Source of the DNA: Corylus avellana
Lineage: Eukaryota; Streptophyta; Magnoliopsida; Fagales; Betulaceae
DNA length: 64,000 nt
Direction: 5' to 3'
Assembly: GCF_901000735.1 (NCBI RefSeq)
Contig: NC_081543.1
Coordinates: 37,816,590-37,880,589, forward strand
A program made the position numbers and the translations under genes. The notes below the pieces were generated by a model. It saw nothing but the letters and a program-made list of their open reading frames with translations, did not search any database and was not told the origin of the DNA. Positions 21,753-33,474 of the stretch are shown in pieces. Each line of letters opens with the position of its first letter. Positions within the stretch are counted from its first letter, which is position 1.

Positions 21753-24690
21753 AAAGTGAAACTAACAAAAATTAGACAAATTAAATCCTTCGTCGTCCTA
21801 TGCTATCTTTGTATCTAAGCTTGTAATGCCAATAAGGTTGCAGTACTGGTTGTGTAGATTATAAACTCTCAACCACAGCAGCTCTATAAGGTTTATCTTT
21901 CTGCTTGTTTCATGTGTATTAATTCTGCTTTTTATATATGTATTAAAATATGCTTCAACTTGAAGGTGTGAAATCCTCACTACTCACTCGCTATGGTGTT
22001 GTCAATTACTACACAGTTAAAAAATTCTTTTTACCCATGAAAGTGTAATCTACCGCACAATATCCAACCAAAATAATATAAAATAGATAATAAATAATAT
22101 ATGGTTTATTGCTTTAATTAAAGACACTAAATAACTTCAATCCATGACTAAATAAATCGAAGGACGACAATAAAAATGATGAGATCTAGTTCTCGTTTGT
22201 TTTCTTTGGACAATTTATACAGTTTAAAAACAACGTGAATGAACAGTTTTTTTAGTACCTTTTGCTCATATAGGCTTTTTTTATTCAGGCAAGAGCCCCT
22301 CACATCCTCTTATTATTACTCTTTTACTCCTTACTCTTTTTAGGCAAAAAAAAAAAAAAAAAAAAACAACAACGTAATTCAAATGAATCAGAGTGGATAT
22401 GTAATTTTGTCTCATCAAAAAGCGAAAAAAGAAAAATACCCATCAAATATAAGTAATTGGATATTCTCCAATTCATTTGAACTTGAAATCGAGAATCTTG
22501 TTCTAGTTTTCCCACTTGACAGTTTTGCAATAATATCCATTGTGTTTTGAGTCAGACAACTAACTCATTGTTTAGGCGAAGTAGGCTGTCATTTAAGACC
22601 TCTAATAAAATAAGACCTCAAATAAAAATAACATAATTAAGGTTTTTTTTTTATAAAAAAAAAAAATTAAAACCTCAGTTATGGTAAAGAGATTAGTCTA
22701 TGCTCTTTAATTAAAACTCTAATTATAGTACAAAATGATTACAAAGAAATTGAATCCCAAGATATTAAGACCTAATTAGAATGAAAGAAAAAGAAAAATG
22801 GAAAGTCACACTATAAATTACTTCATGGTGTAAACTCATACACCCGGAATGAAGTACACTTTCGTGGTTTATGAGTCATATATGCCAAGAAAATTTTTCA
22901 AATCTTCCTAAACTATATTGAAAGATGACATGACAAGGTCTAGGTAGCCATTAATTTTTTAGGGACCATCACTAATACTAGCGGGAAGCCAGCCAAGGCA
23001 ATGGAAGGCTCTCTGATAAAAGGATGGGAGCAAGTCATATATATGCCAGGAAAATTTTTCACATCTTCCTAGCCTATACTTAAAGCTAACGTAACAAGAT
23101 TTAGTAGCTATTGAATTAGTCATTGTTAAAAAAATAAAAAATTAATGGCTGCAAGAGCTTACCATATGTAACATTACTCATAAAGTAAACATGAGTTATA
23201 TATACATGTTTTGTGTATGTAGATTGACGTAATTATTATCAGACTTGCATTCTATTTGTAACATATGTTCATATATAATAATTCCTACAAATATTTCTTG
23301 TAAAGATTAAATAAAAGTAATATATATATATATATATATATATATATGGTATAGTTCCTTCAACCTCAGTTGTTCGTTTATAATAAACAGTTAGGAACGA
23401 ACTCCGTTATCTTAACAACTAGAAAAAAAAAAAAAAGACTTAACCTATTTTGAACTGGTCACCATGCTTCAACAATAAATTGGGGTGGTTAGCCACCCAA
23501 ATAATTAGAGTCATTGGATGAAAGTGGTTGGACAAGGATAACCCTTAAAACATGCTTTAAGGGAATGGTCCATCAACCCCATAACAATCAACCGGGGTAA
23601 CCCAAGTACCCAACCCAACCCAATCCAACCGTCCAAAACAACTTAATTAAATGGTTTGATCATCGTCTCAAATGGTGGTTGGCCAAAAAAATATAGGAGA
23701 AAACAAATTAAAAATTTTATTTTTAAATAAGATTCCCAATCGAAGTAGCATAATCCTAACCGTACCGTTCATTTATAATATATGATATAAAAATTTTGTT
23801 ATTCACTTTTATTTACCACACTTATTTAATATCATCTATAAATATAAAGATTAGTATTAGTATGTATAATAAAAGAGCTGAAGTAAAGTAATTCTAAAAT
23901 CTTATAATATTCCCTCGACAAAAATGTGTACATCCATATCAATCACATCTTAAAAAAAAAAGAAAAAAAAAGAAGTCGTCTATTGCCGACGATTTTGTCT
24001 GTGTCCAAAATGGGTACGCTCAGCTAGTGGCCATAAGCATTTAAAGTTTACAGACAATAAAATGATGTAAGATGGTACGTCAGAAAGGGGATAACGCACA
24101 CGTGTATATATATATATGTAGACAATTTACAATGTAGCTTTCGATTGAGGAATCAATGATGGAGTTTTGGGGAAAGTATTGAATTATTTGTATCATATAC
24201 AGATCGATGATCATGTAGCTGAAGGTCAAACTTTGTGTCCCAATGACGCAAGGAGGGACGTGTGCAACATGATTTTTTGGAAGAAAAGACGAAGAGAAAA
24301 AGAAAGGAGCATAAGTAGGCTCCATTTCTTAACTTTAATATTGTCTTCGATCGGTTTTAATATATGTTGAAAATCCAAATCAAGTAAACGACCAGTCAGC
24401 AAACAATTAAAGGAAAAGAGTTCGAATTATTGCTTTTGCTTCTATAAATGTTTTTTTATAATTAAATTGACGTGATAATTAAAACATCTAACATTACTAA
24501 ATCATTAAATTTATATGTTAAATTTTTTCAACTTTAAAATATTATAATTAAGTGAGTGACTATAAATAAAGTAGACACCTAATTTTTAACCCGCATATAT
24601 AAGAAACCTAATTTATTAAATCTAAGGATGCCAATCTTTGTGCATGTGGTGCATGTATGTGAACGTATACACTTTATGTATTCGTTGTAT
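21753..24690. other. MH1 3' UTR and MH1-MH2 intergenic region
   Basis: The 3' UTR has the family motif (TTAGACAAAT, then AATGCCAATAAGG as poly(A) signal). The next 450 bp, to about 22430, is a 3' flank also found after MH4 and MH4'. A (TA)n tract lies near 23322-23347. The region near 24080-24330 resembles the upstream flank at 17.7 kb. No gene is supported. Confidence 0.6.
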
Positions 24691-24699
24691 CATAAAAGC

Positions 24700-24800
24700 G
24701 ATGTGAGATGAGGAAAGGCCGACACAATGGTTTCTCTCCTAAGCTTCTTTGCAGCTACATCTTTTCATATTTACTGTGCATGAAATAAAAGCCCAATATA
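24700..24800. repeat. Recurring upstream block U1 (MH2 copy)
   Basis: The sequence GGTTTCTCTCCTAAGCTTCTTTGC, then AGCTACATCTTTTCA and TGCATGAAATAAAAGCC, also occurs at about 7440, 19020, 56440 and 63380. It shows that MH duplications carried 2-3 kb of upstream DNA. Confidence 0.8.
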
Positions 24801-25332
24801 AGAAGGATCAGGCAAATTTCTATCAATTCTTAGCAATTGTTTTTACATTTTCAGCAATTTTTTTATTCGAATTGAACAGAAAAAACATGAGAGAATTCTC
24901 TTACATATATATATATATATATATATATATGATTGTTCAACTAAACCAGTATTCAAACAAATAGTTTCCCTAAAGCCTACAAACTTTTCTACATTTATTC
25001 ACCGAATTATTAGCAATAATTGAGGCTGCAAAATTCATGCATGTCTATCCTTTAGAACTTCAAAAGAAACCAGAATACAAGTACGATCGTTGATGGTTTT
25101 GATTAAATAGTCGTTTTCTGACACAGAAACATCATCTGCCCTATGGCTATACTACTACCACCACATTCCCAAGCCAACTATTCTGTCGCCTTGTGGGTTC
25201 AAAAACTTTCACCCATCAATCCTCGATGGAGCTAGAGAAAGAGAGAAATTTAGGTGGGACACTATTTATGATTTTTCCAAAGAGTTAGGTCAGTGGATCA
25301 GTTCAAGAGTCATCCAGCTGGCCGGTCCCAAG

Positions 25333-25369
<37 letters not shown>

Positions 25370-26439
25370 ACTATTCAAAATCATAGCTAGGTTGATTTTA
25401 TATGTATAAACATTATTTTTTTCATGTGATTATAGTCATATTTCTCCTAATTCACATATTGCAAAGATATATATACCAGGTTGTAAAATAAATATCCCAA
25501 CTAGGGATTGGTTTGCCTTGCCCAATTTCTACTTAAAAGGAGTAATTTTTGATATTCAATAATAAGTTGAGTAATGCTACTATTTACGTCCATTTATCAT
25601 AAATACTTATCTTATACTGATTGATGTGATGTATTTTAAGTAATTTTCTGTTTATTCTTTTAAGCTACTGATATAGATTAAAAAAAAAGTTCTTGACATG
25701 AAAATCACTTAAAATATAACATGTTAATCGGTACAAAATAAGTGTGATAATTGGGTATGAAGAATTAATAGCATTACTCTAATAAGTTTATGACTAGCCT
25801 ATAAATCCTTGAATTAGTTTCAATAATAGAATTAAAATAAGCTGAAAAAAAAATTATTATTGATCAGCCTTAAGAGTTTAGCCAAGTCTAAACCCAGAAA
25901 CGAAATGTATTAAATGGAGGTTATGCATCCTATAAAGCCATTAAGATGATGATTAGAACATAAACCTAGCTCGAATATTTGTTTAGAAGTTGGTGAAAAT
26001 TGCACTATATTAGTATGAATACAGCTATATTTAATCTAGCAATTCTTTCATTGTATCTATTCATAAGTATTTTAAAATATTGATTTAAGTAATCAAATTT
26101 ATTATTTTCTATTTACATAAGTTTTTGAGGTAAGTGATGATTTAATTAACATGGTATATATTAAAATCGAGATCTTAAATTCAAACATTAACTCTTCAAT
26201 TTATCTCTAAAAACATTTTTTCAATTTAAGAAAATAATTTACCATAGTAATTAAGATTAAAAGCGTCATTTGATAAGTCTAATTAATAAAAGTATTTCAA
26301 CAAATACCTCAACATATCCTCAATGTGGAGCTCAATCGATTGAAAATGATGTCTTATAAAACAAAGTTCACTATAACTTTGAACCGCCCTCCTACTCTTC
26401 TTGTGCTGACATGTGAAAAAAAAAAACCCACAACATGTG
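24801..26439. other. MH2 distal upstream region
   Basis: AT-rich. It has (TA)n tracts at 24904-24930 and 25339-25368 and the AAGCTGA ... GAGTTTAGCCAAG block near 25835-25890 shared with the other MH upstream regions. No supported gene. Confidence 0.6.
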
Positions 26440-26768
26440 AAAGCTTTTTGTCTGAAATTGATGGTGACAAAATTAATGTGATATGGATTGATCCGCTCTC
26501 TTTTCCCTTTTCAATTAGAAAAAAGAAAAAAAAGTGATATGGATTGTATATCACTTTCGATAGCCTAGCTGTTCGCCACGTACCTTAGACGAAACCTTGA
26601 CTTTGTATAAAGACAACATTGTGAGTCGGATACAGATCCATTTCAACTTTTTTTTTTTTTCTTTTTTTTTTGGGGTAATCAATAATTTCCTGTTGCTAAA
26701 TGAAAAAGACTTTCAGAGTCTCAGACTCCATTGTTTACTTGGCAGGGTAATTCTATAAATATAAATTT

Positions 26769-26947
26769 TTAACAATTTTACCTTTGAATTACTAGCAACT
26801 TGCAGATAGTAAATCAATGTGAGAAAATTCTTAAAAGCATTTCCAGCATACTCTTCATATATAACAATTTTACCTTTGAATTACTAGCAATTAGATAGTA
26901 AATGTGAGAAAATTCTTAGAGCATTTCCAGCATACTCTTCATATAGC
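26769..26947. repeat. Tandem duplication of about 90 bp in the MH2 promoter
   Basis: Two consecutive units begin AACAATTTTACCTTTGAATT and end GCATTTCCAGCATACTCTTC. MH3 and MH3' have a single unit at the equivalent position, so the second unit is specific to MH2. Confidence 0.85.
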
Positions 26948-27033
26948 TTATAATAGTTATATTTATGACTATAATGGGTCACTTTATCCTTCCCGCAGAT
27001 TTTTTTTAAGATTTTTTTTTTCTTCTTCATCCT

Positions 27034-27330
27034 TGTTAGGAAATGGAGTTATCCCACATCGGTTGTAGAAAAGATTGGTGACCAGTTTATAAGTGTGAGA
27101 AAAAATCTCATTTCTTGAACTAGCTTTAGAGTTGAAAGAGGCCCAAGACCACCTAACACTAGTATTAGAGCTTAGTTGAAACAGGTTGCCTCTGCTCCGA
27201 ACCAGGGTCCGACGTGTGAGGGGAGGTTGTTGGAGTTATCCCACATCGGTTATAAAAAATGGCTTGTTGATAACTGTGAAGGAAAGCCTCACTTCTTAAA
27301 CTAGTTTTAAGAGTTGACAGAAGCTCGTAG
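27034..27330. mobile_element. TRIM retroelement in the MH2 promoter
   Basis: Two direct repeats of about 125 bp carry TATCCCACATCGGTTGT (5' one at 27034, 3' one near 27231). They flank a short interior that begins with a TAGTATTAGAGC primer-binding-like site (initiator Met tRNA type) and ends in a purine tract (GTGAGGGGAGG). It has no coding capacity. The 3' boundary is uncertain. Confidence 0.75.
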
Positions 27331-27846
27331 TAGTTAAAATAAAAATTTTAGGGCTTGTTTGGGAAGACAATTCTTTATAATTTTTTTTCTTCTCTTTTTT
27401 AGTTGATTTGACACCATTAACACTCAACTTAATTAAAAAAAATTTAACTTTATTCAAAATTTTATATTTTTTAAACAATCCAAATATAATTTCAACTTTT
27501 TTTTTTCTTGATATTCGTAATTTTGAATTCAGTTTAGTAAAATAGAAAAAATAAAATATAAAAAATAAAAAATTTCCTCCTTATTTTAATTAAGTACAAT
27601 TGCTGCTTAGATGTATCTATTTCTATAAATGAGTGGACTGCCGCGATCCGTTAGGACAAGTGAGCCCTACATTTATCAGAAATCTGGATAAGATCCGTCA
27701 AAAACAAACAAAACTTTGGCCGCCCTACCTCACTCTCTTGCAAAACTTGTGTATAAGTAGGGAGAGCCACAATGCAGTAACTCACCCTTCACTTACAGAG
27801 AGAATCATCTACATTGTCTCAAATCTCCTTCCTTGTTAACACAAAA

Positions 27847-28376
27847 ATGGGTTACTCCAAGACCTTTCTTCTCTTTGGCCTTGTCTTTGCTGTTGTGCTT
27901 CTTATCTCCTCCCATGTCTCAGCTCGTGAGCTAGGTGAGGCAGCTCAAACCCATGAGTTTTCTACTTTCTTGAGTAGTTAAATATATATGTGCCCTCTTG
28001 CTCTATTTTATATATATATATATATATTTTAACGTCGGTGGCTCGTTTTAGCAATTTATATATATATATATTTTTTAACGTCGGTGGCTCGTTTTAGCAA
28101 TTTTTATATATATAATTATAGTTTACGTACCTTAGCCATGTGTACGTACGTTGTGATATATTTGACTTCTTCAACTCATTTTTTGTAGAGGAAAATGTCA
28201 AAACTGATCACGGATATGGCCATGGCGAAGGATATGGCCTTGATGGCGGATATGGTCACGGTGGACATGGTGGACATGGTGGTCATGGTGGTCATGGTGG
28301 ACATGGTGGTCACCATCCCCCAGGACACGGTGGTGCTAGCGAGACAGAAACCGAAATTGAAACCAACAAAAATTAG
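27847..28376 (+). CDS. MH2: secreted Gly/His-rich metallohistin-like nodulin, 91 aa
   Basis: The exons are 27847..27934 and 28189..28376. The signal peptide (residues 1-26, MGYSKTF ... SSHVSA) is followed by the shortened junction REL/EENVKTD. The mature region has five near-perfect GGH repeats after GYGHGEGYG, then HHPPGHGGASE and an ETETEIETN tail. It is Gly/His-rich rather than His-rich and lacks cysteine. The donor used by MH1 is mutated here (CCCATGAG instead of CCCGTGAG). The only in-frame solution is the upstream CTAG/GTGAGG donor, also phase 1. This removes seven residues of the acidic linker. The inferred function is as for the metallohistin family. The poly(A) signal region is AATGCCAATAAGG. 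Confidence 0.88.
28010..28118. repeat. Tandem repeat of about 55 bp in the MH2 intron
   Basis: The string AACGTCGGTGGCTCGTTTTAGC with its (TA)n spacer occurs twice in a row in MH2. MH3 and MH3' have it once, as ACGTCGGAGGCTCG. Confidence 0.9.
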
Positions 28377-30259
28377 ACAAATCCGTGTGTATGCATGGGT
28401 GCAAGCATGTCTAAGAAATAAAGTATCTTATCTAAGCTTGTAATGCCAATAAGGATGCACTGGTTGTGTATAAGCTTAATTATAAGCTTTATCTTTGTAC
28501 CTTTTAATTATGTATTAATTACAATTAATGTGCTTCAACTTGAAGGTGTGAAATCCTCACTATGCTTGCATTTCTCATCTGCCGGCTATTATTTCAATCC
28601 ATCACCCGATCGATGGCTGATACAAGAAATGAATATATAAATATAATTAAGTAGATACGAGAAAAAAGAAATCACAATTTAAGAAATATAAGGAAAATGC
28701 AAGTTAATTTCCTTCTCAACATATATAAGAATTTCTTTAACAGAGCAAAGAATTCATGCACGCCTTTCATGACAAAGAGTAATGTTAAAGGAGGACTATA
28801 ATTTTTCTTTTCTTTTGTGTTCTTCTATCCAAATGGAACATAATTTTTAAAATTATTAATAAATTAAAATTTAATAATAATTATCTTAAATTCACGTGGC
28901 CGGGACCAGACCCAAAAACCTAAAAAATTCCTTTCAAAATCAATAATAACATTCTTACTTTTTACATCACATCAATCACTTTTTATTATTATTCAAATAA
29001 GAAAATCAATACAAAATAAATTTTTTCATTTTTTTATACAAAACATTTTTACTTTTTTTCTCTCACATCAATCAAATCTGCTACAATTTTGGTCTACTTC
29101 TTTTTTCAAGTCCTTTGCCAAACACACCGGGCTGTATTTGGCAAAGAAGTGGGCTAAACCAAACCCAAAATTTTAAAAAATTCTTCTTAAAATTAATTAT
29201 AATATTTTTACTTTTTATATCACATTAATCACTTTTTATTATTATTCAAATAAAAAAATTATTACAAAACAAAATTTTTTATTTTTTTATAAAAAAAAAA
29301 TATATATATATTATTATTTTTTTTCTTATATAATCAAATTACAATACGGCCAACTTCTTTAGTCCTTACTTCATTGCCAAAATCATTGAGCACATGGCAC
29401 AAAAACTGGAGAAAAACCGACATGAAAGCGATGTGTCACCCGTCCATGTCTGACACATCGGTTTTTGGTTCAATAATGATAGGCCCAGCAATAAGTGGTA
29501 AGATAGCACATGTTAATGGTGCACATTTTTTTGACAACTATTTTTTTTTTGAAGATTTATTTTTAAGAAAAAAATAATAATAAATTAAAGGTATTAATTC
29601 AAAGCTACTTATTAACTTCTAGGTCATATCAAAATATCTTATTAATTTTTTTAAAAATAAAAAATACAATTTAAAAAGTTTTATCAAATGGACCATGTTT
29701 TCATAATTAAGTAAACATATGCATGTAGGAATGGTGTTGAGATATAATAGAGCAAATTGAACAAGGAATAATTGAATTCACACTAAATATAAAAAGACAG
29801 ATGTTGACAAAACAATAGTAATAAATTTTTTAAAGGAAGAATACACATATCTCCTCAAATTAATACTTACCCTACAAGAAAAATGGTCTTTAGTGACCCA
29901 AAAGTTGTCGCTAAAAGTCACTCATTAGCGAAACATTTTGTGGTCGTTGCTAATTTCACACAAAAAATTAATTTCAACGAGGACACTTTGAATCACTCTA
30001 CAATTTATCTCTATAAGCATTTTTATCAATTTAAGAAAGTAAAGACTAAAAGCATCATTTGATAAGTCTTTAATAAAAGTATTTCAACAAATACCTCAAC
30101 ATGTCCTCAATGCGTAATTCATTTGATGGGATTTGAGAATCACACCTTATGAAACAGAGGTCACTATAATTTCGAGTCCCATTCTCACTTCTCTTGTGTC
30201 AACATGCATAAAAAAGTAAAATTAAAAAAAAAAAAAAAAAAAAAACCCTCAAGGACATG
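28377..30259. other. MH2-MH3 intergenic region
   Basis: This holds the MH2 3' UTR, AT-rich DNA and repeated TTACTTTTTACATCACATCAATCAC strings near 28950 and 29210. A CACTA-like end is at 29871-29990. The short open frame at 29374-29577 has no recognisable product. Block B copy 1 begins at 29267. Confidence 0.6.
29871..29990. mobile_element. CACTA-like transposon terminus remnant (copy 1)
   Basis: CCTACAAGAAAAATGG followed by the subterminal TTTAGTGAC, GTCGCTAAAAG and ATTAGCGA repeats resembles CACTA (En/Spm) ends (CACTACAAGAAAA). No matching opposite end or transposase is visible. The copy is at about 43085-43204. Confidence 0.5.
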
Positions 30260-31474
30260 GAAGGCTTTTTGTATGAAATTAATGGTGACAAATTAATGTG
30301 ATATGGATGGATCCGTTATCTTATCCCTTTTCAATCAAAAAAAAAGAAAAAAAAAAAGTGATATACATGGAAGGTATGTCACTTTCGATAATTAAAACTA
30401 GCTGTTGGCCACGTACCAGGATTTTCAATCTTAGACGAAACCTTGACTCTGTATAAGGACAACATTGTGAGTATGATACAGATCCAATTCAAATTTTTTT
30501 TTTTGGTAATGAATAATTTCCTTTTGCTAAATGAAAAAGACTCTTAGACTCCATTGTTGACTTGGCAGGATAAATTTTAACAATTTTACCTTTGAATTAC
30601 TAGCGATTAGATAGTAAGTGTGAGAAAATTTTTATAGCATTTCTAACATACTTTTCATATAGCTCATAGTAGTTATATTTATGACTATATATAATGAGTC
30701 AGATTTTTTTTTTTTAAGATTTTTTTTTTCTTCCTCCTTGTTAGGAAATGAGATTATCTCACATCGATTGTGAAAGAGGTTAGTAATCAATTTATAAGTG
30801 TGAGGAAAAATTTCACTTCTTGAACTAGCTTTTGAAGTTTAGAGAAGCCCAAGACCACCCAACACTAGTATTAGATCAGCTCAAGTTCAACTAATAAGTC
30901 TCAGTCCAACAGTCCCCAATAATCCATAGGAGAAACAGGTTGTCTCTGCTCTGATCTAGGACTCGATGTGTAAAAGGAAATTGTTGAGGTTATCTCACAT
31001 TCCTTGTGGAAGGGGTTAGTGATCGCCTGATCGGCTACTTTATAAATGTAAGAAAAAACCTAATCATCTCTTAAGCTAATTTTTAGTGTGAAAGAGACTC
31101 AAGACTACCAACACTCTTCTCTCCCCTTTTTTTCTCCTATTTCTTCTCATCTCCGTTTGAAAAATAATATTTACATAAAAATAAAGGGTCTAATAAAGAG
31201 CACGTTAAAGAATGTATAAAAAAGAGTGGATTAAAATAAAAATTTTACTTTTTCCTCCTTATTTTAACTACAATTGCTGCTTAGATCTATCTATCCCTAT
31301 AAATGAGTGGACTGCCCGCTGCCGCTACCCGTAAGGACAAGTGAGCCCTACATTTGTCAGAAATGAGGATAAGATCCTATCGGTAAGGTCAAAAACAAGC
31401 AAACTTTTGCTGCCCTACCTCCCTCCCTAGTCCCTACTCTCTCTGTCTCTCTCTTGCAAAACTTTATATAAATA
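30260..31474 (+). promoter_or_regulatory. MH3 promoter region with TATA box
   Basis: TATAAATA at 31467-31474 (within TATATAAATA) lies 104 bp before the ATG, preceded by CTCTTGCAAAACTT. The conserved block TTAATGTGATATGGATGG ... TTGACTCTGTATAAGGACAAC lies at about 30292-30465. A TRIM element separates this block from the TATA box. Confidence 0.85.
30739..31113. mobile_element. TRIM retroelement in the MH3 promoter
   Basis: LTR-like direct repeats start TGTTAGGAAATGAGATTATC and TTGTTGAGGTTATCTCAC and end in CCAACA. The first is followed by CTAGTATTAGATC, a degenerate initiator-Met primer-binding site. Equivalent to 43932-44305. Confidence 0.75.
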
Positions 31475-31570
31475 GGGAGAGCCACAATGGAGTAACTCAC
31501 CCTTCACTTACACACAGAATCATCTAGGAGTACTACATTGTCTCCAATCTCCTTCCTTGTTAACACAAAA

Positions 31571-32069
31571 ATGGGTTCCTCCAAGACCTTTGTTCTCTTT
31601 GGCCTCGTCTTTGCTGTTGTGCTTCTCATCTCCTCCCATGTCTCAGCTCGTGAGCTAGGTGAGGCAGCTAGCTCAAACCCATGAGTTTCGTACTTTCTTT
31701 AATTAGTGTATATATATATATATATGTGCCCTCTTGCGCTATTATATTTTTTTATTTTTTTTACGTCGGAGGCTCGTTTTAGCAATTTTATATTTATAAT
31801 TATAGTTTACCTTAGCCATGTGTACGTACGTTGTGATATTTAACTTCTTCAACTCATTTTTTGTAGAGGAAAATGTCAAAACTGACGGATATGGCCATGG
31901 AGGAGGATATGGCCATGGCGGAGGATATGGTCATGGTGGCGGATATGGTCATGGTGGAGGACATGGACATGGTGGCGGATATGGACATGGTGGTCATGGA
32001 GGTCACCATCCCCCAGGACACGGTGGTGCTAGCGAGACAGAAACCGAAACTGAAACCAACAAAAATTAG
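31571..32069 (+). CDS. MH3: secreted Gly/His-rich metallohistin-like nodulin, 96 aa
   Basis: The exons are 31571..31658 and 31867..32069. The signal peptide begins MGSSKTFVLFG (Ser replaces the family Tyr at position 3) and ends SSHVSA. The mature start is REL/EENVKTD. The body is four GYGHGG(G) repeats, then GHGHGGGYGHGGHGGHH, PPGHGG and an alternating Glu/Thr tail ending NKN. There is no cysteine. As in MH2, the ancestral donor is gone and CTAG/GTGAGG is used. AATAAA at 32122-32127 is the likely poly(A) signal. The protein is identical to MH3' (44766). Predicted to be a secreted metal-binding peptide. Confidence 0.9.
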
Positions 32070-32302
32070 ACAAATCCTTCTGCATGTATGTATGGGTGCA
32101 TGTCTAATAAATATGTATGCCAATAAAGATGCACCGGTTGTGTAGCTTAATTATAAGCTTTATCTTTGTACCTTTTAATTATGTATTACTATCAATGAGC
32201 TTAAACTTGAAGGTGTGAAATCCCCACTATGCTTGCACTTCTCATCTGCCTAGCTATTATTTCAATCCATCAGTATCATCACCCGATGACTGATTCAAGA
32301 AA

Positions 32303-32345
<43 letters not shown>

Positions 32346-33474
32346 CAAAAGAAAAAGAAGTCACAATTTAACAAATATAAGGAAAATGCAAGTTAATTTC
32401 CTTCTCAACATATATAAGAAGTTGTTTAACAGAGCAAAGAATTCATGCCTTTCATGACAGAGAGTAATGGTAAAGGAGGATTATAATTTTTTTGTGTTCT
32501 TCTAAATGGAACATAATTTTTAAGATTATTAATAAATTAAATTTTAATAATAATTATCCTAAATTCACGTGCGGACGTTGTCTAAATGTCTACGACTCTA
32601 CACCACTCACTAGTAAACATATTACATGTAGTGCAAGTTGTTCTCAACGTGCATATGTTTTGTAGAAAAAACGAAATCAGTGAACACTCGGCACAAAAAC
32701 TGGAGAAAAACCGACATGAAAGCGACGTGTCACCCATCCATATCTGACACATCAGTTTTTGGTTCAATAATGGTAGGCCAAAGCAATAAATAAATCAGGA
32801 AGATAGCAGATGTCAATGGTCGTACATTTTTTGAAGAATATTAATTCATATTCAAGTATCTTTTCAACTTTGAAAATATAAAAAATACAATTTAAGTAAA
32901 CATATCCGCCACTGAAACCAACATTATAAAATAATTATAAAATAATAATATGATATCTATAACATTTCTCATTCTACATCATGGGTTGCCAGGGTTGGCT
33001 TGCAATAATTTTTGCAGAGGTCGCTCCATATCTTCTCTCTTTTTAATCCTCCAAGGCTTCTTGCCAATGCCAAGTGCATGATATTTTTAAATTTGTTACC
33101 CCTATTCTTAATTTTTTTGGACCATACCTATTAAGTTTTTTTATTTTTGACTCTTACTTTCAAATGCCCACTTTTTTTGCCCTTACGGCAGTCTTTAGTT
33201 TATAAAAAAAAAATCTAAATTTTTTTTTTAATAAAAAAATTCTAAAGAACCAAAAAAAAAAAAAAAAAATTGGCTGGCCCCTCCTATAAAATGTCCTGTT
33301 CCATCCCTGCAGTGTGTATGATATAGTATATATAATATATATTAATTTTTCATATAGTATATATAAAGTAAATATTAACATATACTATATGATATTCGCT
33401 ATAATACAAAACGTTTATATATAAAACATACACGAAGATGTATAAATATATTATATATTATATATATAATATGT
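32070..33474. other. MH3 downstream region
   Basis: 3' UTR, a (TA)n tract at about 32304-32343 (much shorter in copy 2), and AT-rich DNA with a palindromic TATATAATATAT cluster near 33310-33470. No supported gene. Confidence 0.6.
32304..32343. repeat. (TA)n microsatellite, variable between block B copies
   Basis: About 20 units here and about 12 at 45490-45514. Confidence 0.9.

Larger units (their letters stand above)
26440..27759 (+). promoter_or_regulatory. MH2 promoter region with TATA-like box
   Basis: The TATA element is TATAAGTA (27752-27759), 95 bp before the ATG and one base away from the family consensus. CTCTTGCAAAACTTG lies immediately upstream, as in MH4. The conserved block AATGTGATATGGATTG ... 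CTTGACTTTGTATAAAGACAACATTGTGAGT is present at about 26475-26630. A tandem repeat and a TRIM element interrupt the region. Confidence 0.8.

Noticed and set aside
23320..23347. (TA)n tracts as possible origins or regulatory hubs
   Set aside because: They are ordinary variable microsatellites spread over the whole window.
28250..28320. Regular short direct repeats that could suggest a CRISPR-like or satellite array
   Set aside because: They are in-frame GGH codon repeats inside MH2 exon 2, and the genome is plant nuclear.
31854..32145. Met/Asp-rich and Thr/Met/Ser-rich open frames over MH His exons on both strands
   Set aside because: They are alternative frames of the GGTCATGG-type codon repeats. 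They lack splice-consistent starts, and the spliced His frame explains the sequence.
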